A DNA stretch of 64,000 nucleotides from Chaetoderma sp. LZ-2023a (Eukaryota > Mollusca > Caudofoveata > Chaetodermatida > Chaetodermatidae), in the NCBI GenBank assembly GCA_034401795.1, contig CM067372.1:33978351-34042350 (forward strand). The letters run 5' to 3'. Below, in pieces: positions 29,116 to 40,786 of the stretch (position 1 is the stretch's first letter; each line of letters starts with the position of its first letter). Made by a program: the position numbers and the translations under genes. Below the pieces are notes generated by a model. The model saw nothing but the letters and a program-made list of their open reading frames with translations, did not search any database and was not told where the DNA came from.

Positions 29116-29499
29116 TGCTTGCAAATATCTCTGTTGCTGTGTTTTATGTTGAGTTGTAACATACTTACTTCATCTCATGCAAACCAACCTACTGTAGATA
29201 ATGACATACTCCCGAACACCACGGGACAACAGACTATAGTGTCTACACATTCGGCAGTACAACCTCATGCAAACTTGAGTAGCAATGTACGATTAAGTCA
29301 TATAGCTCAACCTTCCAATGTTAATTCTTCTTCTGCTTCAAAATAATGTGGATGACCCAATTAGCTGAGCATTGTCCCACAACGGTTAATGCAGTGTGCG
29401 AACAAAATAAGCAGGTATCAAAGTTAAAAGAGATTTGTATTTACAGTCTAAAAACATGTGTTGTGCTGTGTTGTTTTACTCGAAACTCCACCCACGCAG
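29116..29499. other. Short open stretch between LINE pieces, nothing assigned
   Basis: A plus frame to 29346 is open (S, T, N and H rich) but has no family signature and lies beside LINE tails. I do not call it a gene. Confidence 0.4.
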
Positions 29500-30908
29500 T
29501 GGTCATTTGAAAGCCTCTATTGAAGGTGCTGACAGTGCATCTGCTGGTAAACTATTCCACAGCAGAATTGTGGATGGGAAGAAGGTGTGAAGTTTGATGT
29601 GTGTATGAGTGTGCGGGATCAACAGCCTATGATGGATTCTAGCTTGGCGCCTGCTCTGTTCTGTTCTGTATACGGATATCCTTCCAGGTCATTGGAGCAC
29701 CCACACAACAGTGTCTGCTTGTTATAATCGTGTTTCCACGAGGTTGCACATCTATTAGGCCATTCATGATCTTGTACATCATAGAGGCTTTGTTGATGCC
29801 CCTTCATGTTTTCAATGGATCAAGTGCGAGTTGTGTGACTAGAGCTGTGGCACTGCTGGTATGACTGAAGTTGCGACACATTCTTTGGGCTGACCATTGC
29901 TGGACCATCCCCAAATCATTGATGTCCCCTTGTTGGTGTGGGCTCCATACAGTAGATGCATATTCGAGAATATGGCAAATGAGGCTTATGCAACATTGAT
30001 TATGTACCGTTGTCCTTTTAGGTTTCTGTAAACAAATACACTAGCTCTGTTGGCTTTAGCAACAGTCGCTTGAATAAGTTTGTTCAAGCTAAGTTTGTTG
30101 GTAAATGTGAGCCCTAGATAGCCTGCACTATAAACTCTCTCGAGCGTGTGACCATGTAGCTGATAGTTTGTAACTGTGAGAGAATGGCACTTTTCGATGT
30201 TGAAACCCATCTGCCATACCTTCTCCCACTCACATAGTTTGTTTAGGTCTGACTGAAGACGATCAGCATGCTGGCGATATTCTCATAAAGGATGGTGTCA
30301 TCAGCAAAATGACGAACTACGGAACTGATATTATCACACAGGTCATTGATGTAAATCAAGATAAGCTGGGACCTAGAACAGAGCCCTGAGGCACCCCTGA
30401 GGTTACTGCACCAATAGCTGACATTTGACCTTCCACTAGAACATGTTGTGTTCTGGAGCTTAGAAAGTTGCAAATCCATTTTAGTGTATTGCCTCGAATG
30501 CCACAGGGTTTGAGTTTGATGAGGAGACATCGATGCAGTACCGTGTCAAACGCCTTAGAGAAGGCTAGTAGGCTGACATCTGTTTGACCGCCAGAGTCTA
30601 TGATGGTTGCGAGGTCATCTACAGTCAGAATTAATTGAGTCTCATATGAGCACTTCTTTCTGAATCTGCATTGTGCATCTGTGAGAATATTATGGATATC
30701 TAGATGACGACTGATTTCACTCCTAACAATGTGCTCTAACAGCTTGCAACATATACAAGTTAATGAGTTTGGGTGATAATTGGCTGCACTGCTCCTCTCC
30801 CCTTTCTTGAATACTGGTTGGACAAGTGCATGCTTCCAGATAGTTGGGATTTCGATGGGGAGGAGTGAACGATTGAAGAGTAGTGTCAGTGCAGGGCTGA
30901 TCTCATCA
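29500..30908 (-). pseudogene. LINE reverse transcriptase remnant
   Basis: On the minus strand, 30908-30540 holds the early RT region in broken frames. 30530-30243 holds LIYINDLCDNISS and HFADDTILYE (catalytic FADD). 30210-29986 holds GFNIEKCHSLTV and YLGLTF. 29940-29500 holds decayed C-terminal text. Several stops and frame changes are present. It is joined head-to-head with the plus-strand LINE that begins at about 30909. Confidence 0.85.
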
Positions 30909-32897
30909 GCTAATAAACCTCAGTAGAGTGGTCGGATCGCAGTTAGCAGGAAGTGACCACAGCCCAGTCCTCCTCTCTCTTTCCAGAAGTATTTCGACAA
31001 GTTCACCTCAACATCCAAGGTGGAACCAGAAAAAGGCAAATTGGAGTCTTTTCGGCATTCGTTCCAATGAGCTTACCCAAAATATAGCAGTAGAAGGGAG
31101 AAACATCAACAATGTGGTCAAGGAATTTAATTCAAGTATCCTCAAGGCTGCCAACGAAGCGATTCCTCGAGGGTTCAGGAAAAACTACCGCCCCTACTGG
31201 ACAACAGAACTGCAAGCAGCACATGATAAACTAGACAAGGCCAGAGGGTAATCCCTGTCATGAAAACCACTTCACGCTACAACAAACTAAAGCCAGGTAT
31301 CTAAAGACCAAGCTGGAGGCCAAAAGAAGAAGCTGGAGGGAAAAGACGGCCGGGTTTAATTTAGAGAGAGAGAGAAACCACAAAGCTATGGAGACTGACT
31401 AAAGCACTGAATGATGAGGGTGTCGGGGGAGAGAAGATTACTCTTGAAGAAGATGGACAAACACTGACAGGAAAGATGGCTGCAGATGCCTTTGCGAAGG
31501 CATATGCAAAAGAAAGCAACATTTCTATACCACGAATGCGTCAAAGAGGTTAGAAAAGAGCAAAAGGAAAGAACAGACACCAACACTCATGATGCAATGA
31601 AAGTTGACATTAGTTTAGCAGAACTGAAGAAGGCTATCCGCCAATTGAAGAAGAAGAAATCTCCCGGGCCAGATGGCATTACGAATGAAATGATCCAACA
31701 CCTTGGTAATGCATCTCTCCGCAAGTTGCTAGACATCTTTAATCTCAGTTGGACCAATGGAGAGGTTCCTCAGTGTTGGAAGGAAGCCAGAATGACCCCT
31801 ATTCTGAAAAAAGGGAAGAACAAGACGAAAGTGCTGAGCTACCGTCCTATCAATCTTACAAGCTGCATATGCAAGACCATGGAGCGCATCGTCAACCAGC
31901 GGTTGCAGTGGTACCTGGAGTCGGAGAACATTATAGTTTTAGAGCAGGCCGGCTTCAGAAGATACAGGAGCACAGAAGATCAAACAACACATCTTGCACA
32001 GGTCATAGAGGACACTTTTCAAGCCAAGAAGGTGATGCTAGCTGCCTTTATCGATCTGCAGAAGGCATTTGACAAGGTGTGGAAGGATGGCCTCCTCGTG
32101 AAGCTCCGGCGCACAGGCATCGGTGGCAACATGTTCCGATGGACCAAGTCAGAGCTACACAATCGCAGAGCTAGGGTGCTGGTGGATGGACAATCTGGAC
32201 AGAATGTATTGCTGAGACAATGCGTGCCACAAGGCGGAGTATTATCACCAACTCTGTTCATACTCTTCATTAATGACATTGTAGCAGAGCTGCCCAATGG
32301 GATCCAAGCAGCCCTCCATGCAGATGACCTCGTACTCCGGTGCATCGAGGAGTACACAACGACTGCCATGTACAGAATGCAGCTCGCCTTGGGCAGAATT
32401 ACAGCTTGGGCCAATCGCTGGTGTATTACCATCAACAAAGAAAAATCATCAGCCATGCTATTCTCACTGTCCACCAAAACCAAGGATGGCAATCTGACAC
32501 TGGGCGGTACTCCACTCGAGTACGAGGACCAGCAGACATACCTGGGAGTCAACTATGATAGAAAATTAACATGGAAGGTGCACATCCAGCACGCAGAGGC
32601 AAAGGCCAGAAGAAAGCTAAACATCATGAGGAAGCTGGCAGGAACAAAGTGGGGTGCCAATGAAAGGATCCTCAAGACCATCTACCTAGGTGCCATACGA
32701 CCACACCTTGAGTATGGATCCAGCTCATGGATGACAGCAGCTAAATCTGATCAACAGAACCGCGACAGAGTACAAAACCAGGCACTGCGCATCATCACTG
32801 GTGTAATGAGATCAACACCAATAGAAAAAATGGAGCAGACAGCAGGCATCCCCCCACTTAGCAAAGGAAGGTAATGCAAAGCACTGATCCAAGCTTA
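30909..32897 (+). pseudogene. LINE with endonuclease C-end and nearly complete RT
   Basis: The first frame (30928-31251) holds the end of an AP-type endonuclease (GSDHSPVLLSL). The long frame 31486-32874 (462 codons) is the RT: KKKKSPGPDGITNEMIQHL, YRPINLTSCICKTMERIV, AAFIDLQKAFDKVW (motif A), VPQGGVLSPTLFILFINDI (motif B) and ALHADDLVL (motif C, with His in place of the usual Tyr or Phe), then YLGVNYDRKLTWKVH and RPHLEYGSSSWM. Stops separate the endonuclease and RT frames. One more stop (TAA at ~32872) precedes the last LINE text (CKALIQA), after which Polinton sequence begins. It is 5'- and 3'-truncated. Confidence 0.88.
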
Positions 32898-32898
32898 G

Positions 32899-33835
32899 TC
32901 ACAGAAGTGCATATGACTTAGTTTTCTGTCTGTAGAGTTGGCAGTCAGCCAGCTCGCGTACCTCACCAAGAACATTGGTCCCAGCAACCACAAGATTGAA
33001 GTCGTCTAGCTTATCCACCTGCTGGATGGCTCCTCCCTTCTGAACCAGGACTGCAACAGTGACACAGTTCGATGCACCACAGTGCAATGTCAGCTCTACC
33101 CGTTGGTTAGCTGTGGCTTGGACCTGCTGGTGTTCTTGCTCCACATGTACGATCTGCTGTTTCGAACCCGTTTGCTTCAGTTCCTTGTCATTCTCGTCAT
33201 GCCAGACATGAAGTCTTGGAGCATTCATCGTTGCATCTGCGAGCTGCTCAGTGTACACCCGGAGGAACAGCCTATCCTGCATGGCAGCCGAATTCATGTG
33301 TGTGTTTTCGAGGAGGGTTAAGAGGGGAACTGCCACAGGCTTCTCGACACCTGCCTGTAGTTCGAATTCCGTGAACTCCTCATTGCACCCCCACAGCGTA
33401 GTACCCATTTCCCTTCACATAGAAGGTTGGTACACGAGCCAGCGGACCTAGGACTTGGTACTCATCGTTCACATAGGTGGTGTCCACGGTGCTGTTGCTC
33501 TGTACGATCTCCCACCTGATCAGAATCTGCGAGAGCTCTACCGTCTGTTCTATTGTGCTCTGAAGCTTGAACTCGAGTGTAATGCTCCTGATCTCGTGGA
33601 TCTGTGCCGAGATTGCAAAGTCGATGTACGTCCCAGCAGCGGACAACAGGTTCTCATCGTGTATACTGGGTTGAATGACCATCAGGCAGTCCTTCCAAGG
33701 ATCAGTGCGGTGCGATGTCGCGGGTTCAATGGCCCCATCTGGATGTTGCATATACGGCAGCATGTTTAAGGTCTGGGTATATAGAGGTTTTAAACGGATG
33801 CCATGTTTGGTAAAGTTCTCCAGCAGATTGTCCAT
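32899..33835 (-). pseudogene. Polinton-like capsid protein remnant (two frames)
   Basis: Frame 33835-33380 includes SAAGTYIDFAISAQIHEI and WEIVQSN. Frame 33408-32899 includes KPVAVPLLTLLENTHMNSAA and RLFLRVYTEQL. Together they resemble a double-jelly-roll major capsid protein of Polinton/Maverick elements (the TYIDF start and the beta-rich pattern), but I know this only by pattern. The frames overlap at ~33380-33408, so a frameshift or an intron separates them. A packaging-type ATPase on the same strand nearby supports the reading. A secondary capsid protein is also possible. Confidence 0.5.
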
Positions 33836-33871
33836 AGGCAGCAGGACAAGTCGCCACTACAGTCAGCATGA

Positions 33872-34675
33872 CAGCCACGGCGTGCACTGTCCCACTGTGA
33901 CAGGGTCCGCGGACTGCTTCGTGACATCAACATTATCCACGAGCGAGCCAAGGTCACACCTCTGTCTGATGCAGATATACTGGCTGCCATAGAGGAAGGA
34001 GCGCCAGCTCATAGTACAAAAGAACTCCTGACTCGGATACTCTACCGGAAGTTTGACAGCACCCAGGGCAGGGCACTCAACCTACCTGTGGCCCAAACCA
34101 ACAGTCCTGTTATTCTAGCTCTCCAAAGGGCAAGGGTCGATCCCAAAGATCTACTAACGGTCGGGAAGTGGGCTGCCATATTTAGCATTCATAGCCAGGA
34201 AGAGTGAGATATGCTGAATAGCTTCCAGTCTGGAGCAAACGACTACTTCAGGGAGGAGGTCAGTGTAGCAGAGAGCCACGACACTGGTCATGCAGAAGGT
34301 ACTCAGGAGGGTCTCATTGTTGGCTGCAAGGAGGCTGTTGAGCACATCTTCAACGAAAGATGGCACAGGAGATTGGCCAGTACTCTGTCAGCATTTCTGA
34401 AATTCCCAGATAACTACCAGGACTACCTCATCAAATCCGATCACAAGCCAGATGCTCGTCGCGCATGGCCAAAGTGGATCTTCCATGAGAAGTTCCAGAA
34501 GAAGAGAGTGCTACCATCTGACCCTCAATGGATAGAGTTTCAGCGACAGGCTTCTGATCAAACTGACGAAGTGCCTCAAGCTTCTGACGAAGTTCCTACA
34601 GCTTCTGACGAAGGTCCTAAAGCATCTGATGAAGTAGCGGAGATGGACGAAGTTCCTCAGCCTTCTGATGAATAA
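33872..34675 (+). pseudogene. Polinton-associated open frame with an in-frame stop
   Basis: Codons 33872-34204 read VRGLLRDINIIHERAKV, PLSDADILAAIEEGAP and DLLTVGKWAAIFSIH. A TGA follows at 34205-34207. The same frame continues from the ATG at 34211 through DYFREEVSVAESHDTGHAEG to 34675, ending in acidic nine-residue repeats (ASDEVPTASDEGPKASDE). It lies between the capsid-like and ATPase-like genes but on the other strand, as is common in Polintons. The function is unknown to me. It may be two genes, or one gene with a nonsense mutation. Confidence 0.45.
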
Positions 34676-34779
34676 AAAAAGTTGCGGCTGACAGTCTGTC
34701 ACTGATGAAGTAGCGGAGACGGACGAAGTTCCTCAGCCTTCTGATGAATGAAAAAATTTGCGGCTGACAGTCGGTCAGT
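34628..34779. repeat. 76-bp tandem duplication over the frame's stop
   Basis: GATGAAGTAGCGGAGAYGGA starts both units (34628 and 34704). Each ends with CGGCTGACAGTC(T/G)GTCA. The first unit holds the TAA stop of the frame above; in the second the corresponding codon is changed. Confidence 0.9.
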
Positions 34780-35314
34780 GATGACGTGTAGAGAAGGCTA
34801 GTTTCCTGGCTGGATTCAGCTTGTAGGTGAAGGTCTGCACCTTTTCCAGAGAGGGCTTGAAGTGTGACAGCTCACCGGTCTCCTTGTTGCTGAAGATGGA
34901 GCGGTACAGATCAGCTGCCCTATGTACACCTGCGATAAAGACACCTTTGGTCTCCTTGAGGGTTAGGCTGTCGTATGTGGTCTCGAGCAGGGCACGTCCA
35001 CACTTGGAGCTGAAGTATAGCAACCGGGCATTGTGGCGGATGTCCGGGGAGATCTCGTGGGTGTACTTCTGAAAGAGGATGAAGACAGTTATCTGTGTGT
35101 GCCGGATGCACCTGGTGATGTTGCTGAGGTAGGTGACTGACTTCTGGTCCATTGCAGGGTCATTGATAACTAGAACAAGTGGTTCTGTCAGTCGGGATGC
35201 CAGCAGCTTCTCCATCAGTGCTTGCAGGTTCTGCGTCATGGTGATTGAGCCATTGTACCATTGATCATTACTGTCAACCGCCTCAGCGGCAGAGTTAGAG
35301 GTCGGTGGTATCAT
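34775..35314 (-). pseudogene. Polinton-like packaging ATPase, C-terminal part
   Basis: This open frame resembles the C-half of A32/FtsK-HerA packaging ATPases. LVLVINDP takes the place of a Walker B strand. A sensor-like QITVFILFQKYTHEI segment and DIRHNARLLYFSS follow, which is the usual order after Walker B. The Walker A loop is missing because the frame begins at 35314 against unrelated sequence. In a complete element this protein would pump DNA into capsids. The reading is by motif order only. Confidence 0.55.
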
Positions 35315-35315
35315 T

Positions 35316-37343
35316 TTAATTCCGACCGGGATTAAATCACTTCATTCTCGTGGTACTGATCAGGACCGGAATGAAAGGCAAACACCAACCACATGTCTCA
35401 ACAACCCTAAGTCCCCAGGGATTAAGAGGGCGGTGGGGGCCACGGATCGCCGATCGGCTGCCAGTTGAAAGAGGTGGTATCATTTTAGTTCCGACTCTAC
35501 TACTGACCTTGAGGTGCTCGTTAGTTGTAAGTACAAAAATAAGGATAATATTTCTATAGTTAAAAAGATATAAACTATAAAATGCTGTCTCAGACGATCG
35601 GGGCGGTATACCTATTAGTCATCAGTACCTGTAAAGAAATGAATAAATAAATACAATAGCTAAATGAGTACCCGTTAGTCATCGGTACGGAAAAAATTCA
35701 TAAATCACTGTAGATGCTGCATTACATGTGAGGAACACAAGATGGCACAATTCTGAAGTTGCTGGGAAATGTCCGCAGATGATCTGTTGATGCGGCTCAA
35801 TCTCAAAGACAGTGAAGAAGAACGTCTGTAGTCGGATGTCTACTAGATAGTCATAATAGCTAATACAATAATTAAGCAGAGTGTTAAAATGTCCATCCAG
35901 TCATAGAAGTTTGAAAGTTGCCCATAACATGAAGGGCTACAGTTGTAATTAAACAATGCAAGTGCATTACTGGGTACACTGTACATGATATATCTCATAG
36001 CCCTTGCGGTGTACCAGGCAGAGCCCCACCAGACTGTGGCCTAAACGTTAATTAAACACACAACATGCTGCATGGAAGTTTGAATACCACTTTTCAGCGT
36101 GGTCCGGAAGATCTGCCGAATTGTCCACCAAGAATCACCTCTTGTTTTACATGCTGAAGAGATTACATATGGGCCGCGAGGCCCATCCACAGGAAGGCTC
36201 CTCCGAAGTGTTGGTAGTGAGGAAGTCTTTTCTATTTATTTAGTAGCCCCTGGATGGCTGCCTGAGGGCTTTCAAAAACTTGATGCAGGTACTCCGATAG
36301 CGGACCACAATATGAGAATGGAATTCCAAAAGGCATTGCTGTGGCTAATAGGAAGCCTCAGTCAGTAAGCAGTTGGCCACACCTAGCACTGCTCTGGCCA
36401 CACAACCTACCACTTGCTCTCTCGCCGAAGTGTCGTCTCAATTCTTGATTTTTCGCTCCTTTTATACTACTCGTGACGTCAGAGGCAGGATGCCCAGCTA
36501 ATCAGTGGGTGAGGATGCTATCACGTGATAGGCACATTCCCCATTCATTTAATACATACATGCGATTACGACGTCCCAGTAATATTTTGAAAATAATTTC
36601 AATGAGCCATTTTAGGATAACTCGGCAATTTGCGCTCCGATTTTAAAAAGGTAAATGGTTTTGGAATCCTCGTCTCATTCAGGTCATGATAGATACCAAG
36701 AACTATGAGAATGGTGTAATTTAAGGAAATTACGTGCACCGACTCGGTACACTTTAGTATGCATTCTCACTCAACACTGGCACGTGTTGTAGGGAAGCTC
36801 TGATGCACACGTGCACGCTACGCGATCTCACTGACTTAGTCGTTTTATAGAAACCTTTCTCATATGGCTCCATACACGCATACTATCTTACCCAGGGGGC
36901 GTGCTTGGAACATACCTGGAGTGGTCGTTCCGTACCCAACCAAACTGGTACCGGTCCGGCCGATCCGTGCTACACCACCTCACAAATCGAAAGCATGGGA
37001 GCACGCTAGGCGAGAATTATAGACTTCTCGAGTAGGCACATAGCCGACAGAAGTAGTGACGCGAGAGACACGTAGTTTAATCAGAGATGAGCACATAACA
37101 GTGCGAAAGAGTTTGGGAGGAAGGCATATGTTTAGTTTTGATTTTTGGCCCAGTAGTTTTTTTTTCCAGGCCTTTTCCTGTTTTCGTTTTCATTTTGCAG
37201 AGCGTGCTCTTTTTATTATTTAATACCCTGATTTGGCTAAACAATAGCTCGCATGGGCATTCCCTTGACGATGGATAATTACATTTCTGCCGAGAATGCC
37301 CAAGCTTCAACGTACCTGAATTAAGATATATGTATATACATAT
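35316..37343. other. Intergenic stretch, no gene supported
   Basis: GTGGTATCATTTTARTTCCGA occurs twice (about 35303 and 35472), a direct repeat near the end of the Polinton fragment. An open frame at 36099-36368 has no signature. The remainder has no repeats or genes that I recognise. Confidence 0.45.
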
Positions 37344-38090
37344 TGTAGATATGGGACTGTCTTGTGGGGAGGTCATGACCCCGCTGGACATCTTATATGT
37401 ACGAGGAGTAAGCCCGAGCACAATTCTTGTTTGAATACCAGGTGAGCTAAGAGACTATGTCACTGTATATTTAGATGCACTGATCATCGGCTAGAGCATC
37501 TTATTATTTGGATATATATTATCAGCACTGGATGACTGGCAGCAGATACGTCAGCTAGTGCAGGTACAGTTTCGCAGAAACTGAATCGAGCATAAAAGAT
37601 AATGGTTGGCACCAGGTTGGAATCAATCAAGTATTAGATATAACAAACGGACATAGTTAGAGACGTAGCGGTCTGTGTTCCCACTGAAGTGTGGGACCAG
37701 ATAAGCCGAGAATAACCCGGCTATGAGGAATGGCAACTCGTGTGCCGATTAACTCTAGCATTCTACAAGTTGTCGACTAATAGGTAATGAACATGACATG
37801 GACATTGTAGCGTCCTGTAGGCATTAGGTACGCAATCGAAAGATATTATCAAAAACATATTAATTGTAGAGGCGTGCTAATCCACCAGTAAGCCTTGCTA
37901 TCAAACAAGCGTTCGTCATTCTTGGCAGGGCATCCGTCAGAAGAGGCATGGTAATCCAGCCCAAACCCTTGTTATCAAACAAGCATTCGTCATTCTTGGC
38001 AAGTCATTCGTCAGGAATGACATGGGAAGCCAGCTGAATTCTAAAATAAAGTTAGGGGAACGAGAGATCCCATCACTCAAGAACCAGTCA
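37344..38090 (+). repeat. Left LTR (747 bp)
   Basis: It begins TGTAGATATGGG. Near the 3' end it has an internal 74-bp direct repeat (TATCAAACAAGC at 37899 and 37973, followed by TTCGTCATTCTTGGCA) and an AATAAA signal (38044-38049) before the CA end. U3/R/U5 limits cannot be set by eye. Confidence 0.9.
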
Positions 38091-38127
38091 ACCTCGTACG
38101 AGTGAGAATCGAAACCATGAGTCACCG

Positions 38128-38367
38128 ATGGAAACTCACGTGACTCCTCAACCGGTGGTGATGAACAGCTCAGAGGAGGTACCCGAGAGTGTGCCGGAAC
38201 CAATGGAAATGCTGCCAGCGCCTCGTTACTTTATGCGCAAGCGCAGTCATGTGCCGGAAGTTGAGTTTGACAGCAAGCAGCTCAGGATTGGCGCGTTCGG
38301 CCGCGCCCTGTACGATGACTTCATCGATCGTATAGGGGCGGTTATAAGGCGACGTAGCCGCCGCTAG
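38128..38367 (+). CDS. Small open frame of unknown function inside the LTR element
   Basis: The 79-codon frame opens with a plain ATG, 37 bp after the left LTR. It is acidic at first (SSEEVPESVPEPMEM) and ends in a basic run (VIRRRSRR). It has no recognised motif. It could be the leftover end of a gag or pol gene, or a leader peptide of the envelope transcript. The envelope frame starts 14 bp after its stop. Confidence 0.3.
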   Translation: METHVTPQPVVMNSSEEVPESVPEPMEMLPAPRYFMRKRSHVPEVEFDSKQLRIGAFGRALYDDFIDRIGAVIRRRSRR

Positions 38368-38381
38368 TTATCCTTCTGTCT

Positions 38382-40314
38382 ATGACTGTACAAGTAAGCA
38401 TCGCAGAGTGTGGAATCATGTATATTTTACAATTTGGTGTGGTAGTAGCTATAGTGAGTTTAGTAATTGGACTGTGTAAAAAGTCTAGTGTACATAGATT
38501 ACCGAACAGGGTAATGATAACTAACCCCGAGGATATATCCGTTATCCAGGCTGAATGGACCGTAGTGGTATCTATCGACCACCCTTATTTGCCTGCCAAA
38601 TTTCTTGAATGATTAGTGCAATTTCGTGTTCTTATTGCGGACATCGGTCAAAAGACTTCGTTGAGCATTCAAGACATTTTCTGTTTGCAACATTGTGTTA
38701 ACAATATTAAGAAGATCACTAATAGGACACAACAAACTATGGTGAGTAGGGACAGTATACGACGCAAACGTGGCTTATTTGACTTTGTCGGGGACATAGC
38801 CTCGTCCCTATTCGGTACCGCTACCTCTGGTGATATAGATGCAATTAAAGAGGTGGTCAAAATTGCTTTGAGGGACGTGAATCGTTTGGTACATTTCTCC
38901 AACAAACTAGCGTCCCACGTGAAACTGGCATTCGTAGGGATCAATACCAACGTTGACCGTATCAACGAAATTACCACTGGCCTAGTGGAATTAACTAGAA
39001 ATGTGAGCGATATGTTTAAGGTGCACGCCGCCCGACATGCCGACTTATACGCATTAGTGCGACTTGGACACATTATTGACTCTGCCGAAAGTGTAGTGTA
39101 TAGCTATCAGAAGGCAGCAGCACAGTTTCATAGACAAACGGCATCCCTAGAGTTAGGTAGACTAACAGAGGAATTATTCAGTCCTGCTGACCTCAATTCC
39201 GTGGCCAAACAAGTTAGTGTGGGAAATCGACTGATACGTCCGTATCAGTGGTACTACCGCAACGTGGTCGTGTATCCGTTGTGGAAAGACGACTCACGAC
39301 TCCATTACGTACCGACATTGCCGCTAATTGACGGGGGCGAATATATCGAATACAGGTTGCATGCGTGGCCGGAACCGCTAATTGCGAGGGGATACTACAT
39401 GCAAGTACTGATCGCGCGGACCAGCATCGGTCTTGACACCAAGACTGGGTGTACTTCACGCCATCCGAATGTCGCGGGGAGGAGCCCCGAGTGTGTCATG
39501 GTCCATTACGGGTCTACAAGACCCACGTTCCATGCATTGTAAGCCTGTTAACCAATACGACCGACAGTGCTTGTAATATTCAGCTCTCCGAATCAAATGA
39601 AACATCTAGCAAACTGTTTGCCGATAAGAAAATAGGCATAGTGTTGCAAACGTTCGGTGAAACAATGGATATACACTGCGATGGACGACTGACCGATGGT
39701 GTGTGGTGAGTAATGGAGTGTATGCAGTAATGTCTGGTGAATGTGGTTATAGTGGGAAAGGCTGGCAATTCGAGCCTGTTGCGTCTTACAGTAGGACGTA
39801 CACTCGGGTTATCCTGGCCATTGAGATGCCCCATTTGGATGTGGTCGGAGTTCTGAACCAGTCCATGGTTGTGAATCACTTGAAGATGCAACCCTGGAAC
39901 CATTTACAAAAATCCAAGTACGTGCCGCTAGCACCGCCATCCGCGATCGACCCAGTGATGGTCGATGGCATTGGAGTACGCTCTTTCGTATCATATGCGA
40001 CGGGCTCCTCCGTTGTAGTAATTATTGTGATATTTATCTTATATAAATGTGGCGTTCTACAACGCATGTGGACTTGGATCAAATGCAAGCCACCTGCGGC
40101 CCATAGTAGTGCGCCACGTCAGATTCATCCTCCGCCCCTCCGGGGAACTGCAGCCCTGCCGGTAATGGTGGAGATGTTGGCCAGGTCATCGCCTAACGCT
40201 ATTGCCAGGACCGAGATCGACCCGACGGCTGACCATTGGATGGACGTGGAGCTATACAATGACATTGGGGAACCTAATGTGGATCTGAGTGACCGATTGG
40301 AATCAGCCCAATGA
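38382..40314 (+). pseudogene. Retroviral-type envelope (baculovirus F-like class), broken
   Basis: A hydrophobic stretch near the start (MYILQFGVVVAIVSLVIG) may act as signal/anchor. A furin-type site RRKR is followed by a glycine-led hydrophobic segment starting GLFDFVG, the layout of baculovirus F-type fusion proteins and of envelopes in some metazoan gypsy-like elements. Near the C-terminus there is a transmembrane stretch (VVVIIVIFILY) and a cytoplasmic tail rich in Pro and acidic residues. The gene is disrupted by an in-frame TGA at 38610-38612, a frame change at about 39446 and another near 39700, so no full-length product is expected as it stands. Introns could explain part of this but no good splice pair was seen. 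Confidence 0.75.
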
Positions 40315-40492
40315 CATTTTGGAGTTAACTTCATATACTGCATATGGAACACTCAGTGGTAGGAGATTGACTTTATAATATTCTCGTAATAATTGAACAT
40401 GGTTTGTAATGATTTTGCACTGTGGATTTATTTGTACCGATAATATCGTATTAAGAATATTATATTTATATCTTAATGATGCTATTAATGTG

Positions 40493-40625
40493 TTTCCGGG
40501 GATGGTCAATTGCGCATGATATTCCATTACCCGGACAAATTTGCATTTTGTATAGGATTATGCTGTTTTCCTATATTTCCGGGGACGGACATTGCGCATG
40601 ATATTCCGTTACCCGGACATGTTTA
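40493..40625 (+). repeat. Pair of 48-bp direct repeats, 83 bp apart
   Basis: TTTCCGGGGAYGG, then TTGCGCATGATATTCC and TTACCCGGACA, occur at 40493 and 40576, between the envelope stop and the right LTR. Confidence 0.85.
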
Positions 40626-40786
40626 GTTAACATTGTCGAGTTACGATATGTTGTAATTATGGTGTGTGACATAGTCTGGAGGACTCTGGTAGGGCGTGGC
40701 TTAGGTTGTTGATGGTGCACAACGAGTTAATTATCACTCTCTCTAGGCCTTAAGAGACGGTTAATTAACTTCGGTTGAGGGGCATG

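Noticed and set aside
28629-29346. Membrane-like or S/T-rich plus-strand frames
   Set aside because: Part lies opposite LINE C-terminal tails; the rest shows no family signature.
36099-36368. 89-codon open frame on the plus strand
   Set aside because: No motif, no neighbouring signals, and no relation to nearby elements.
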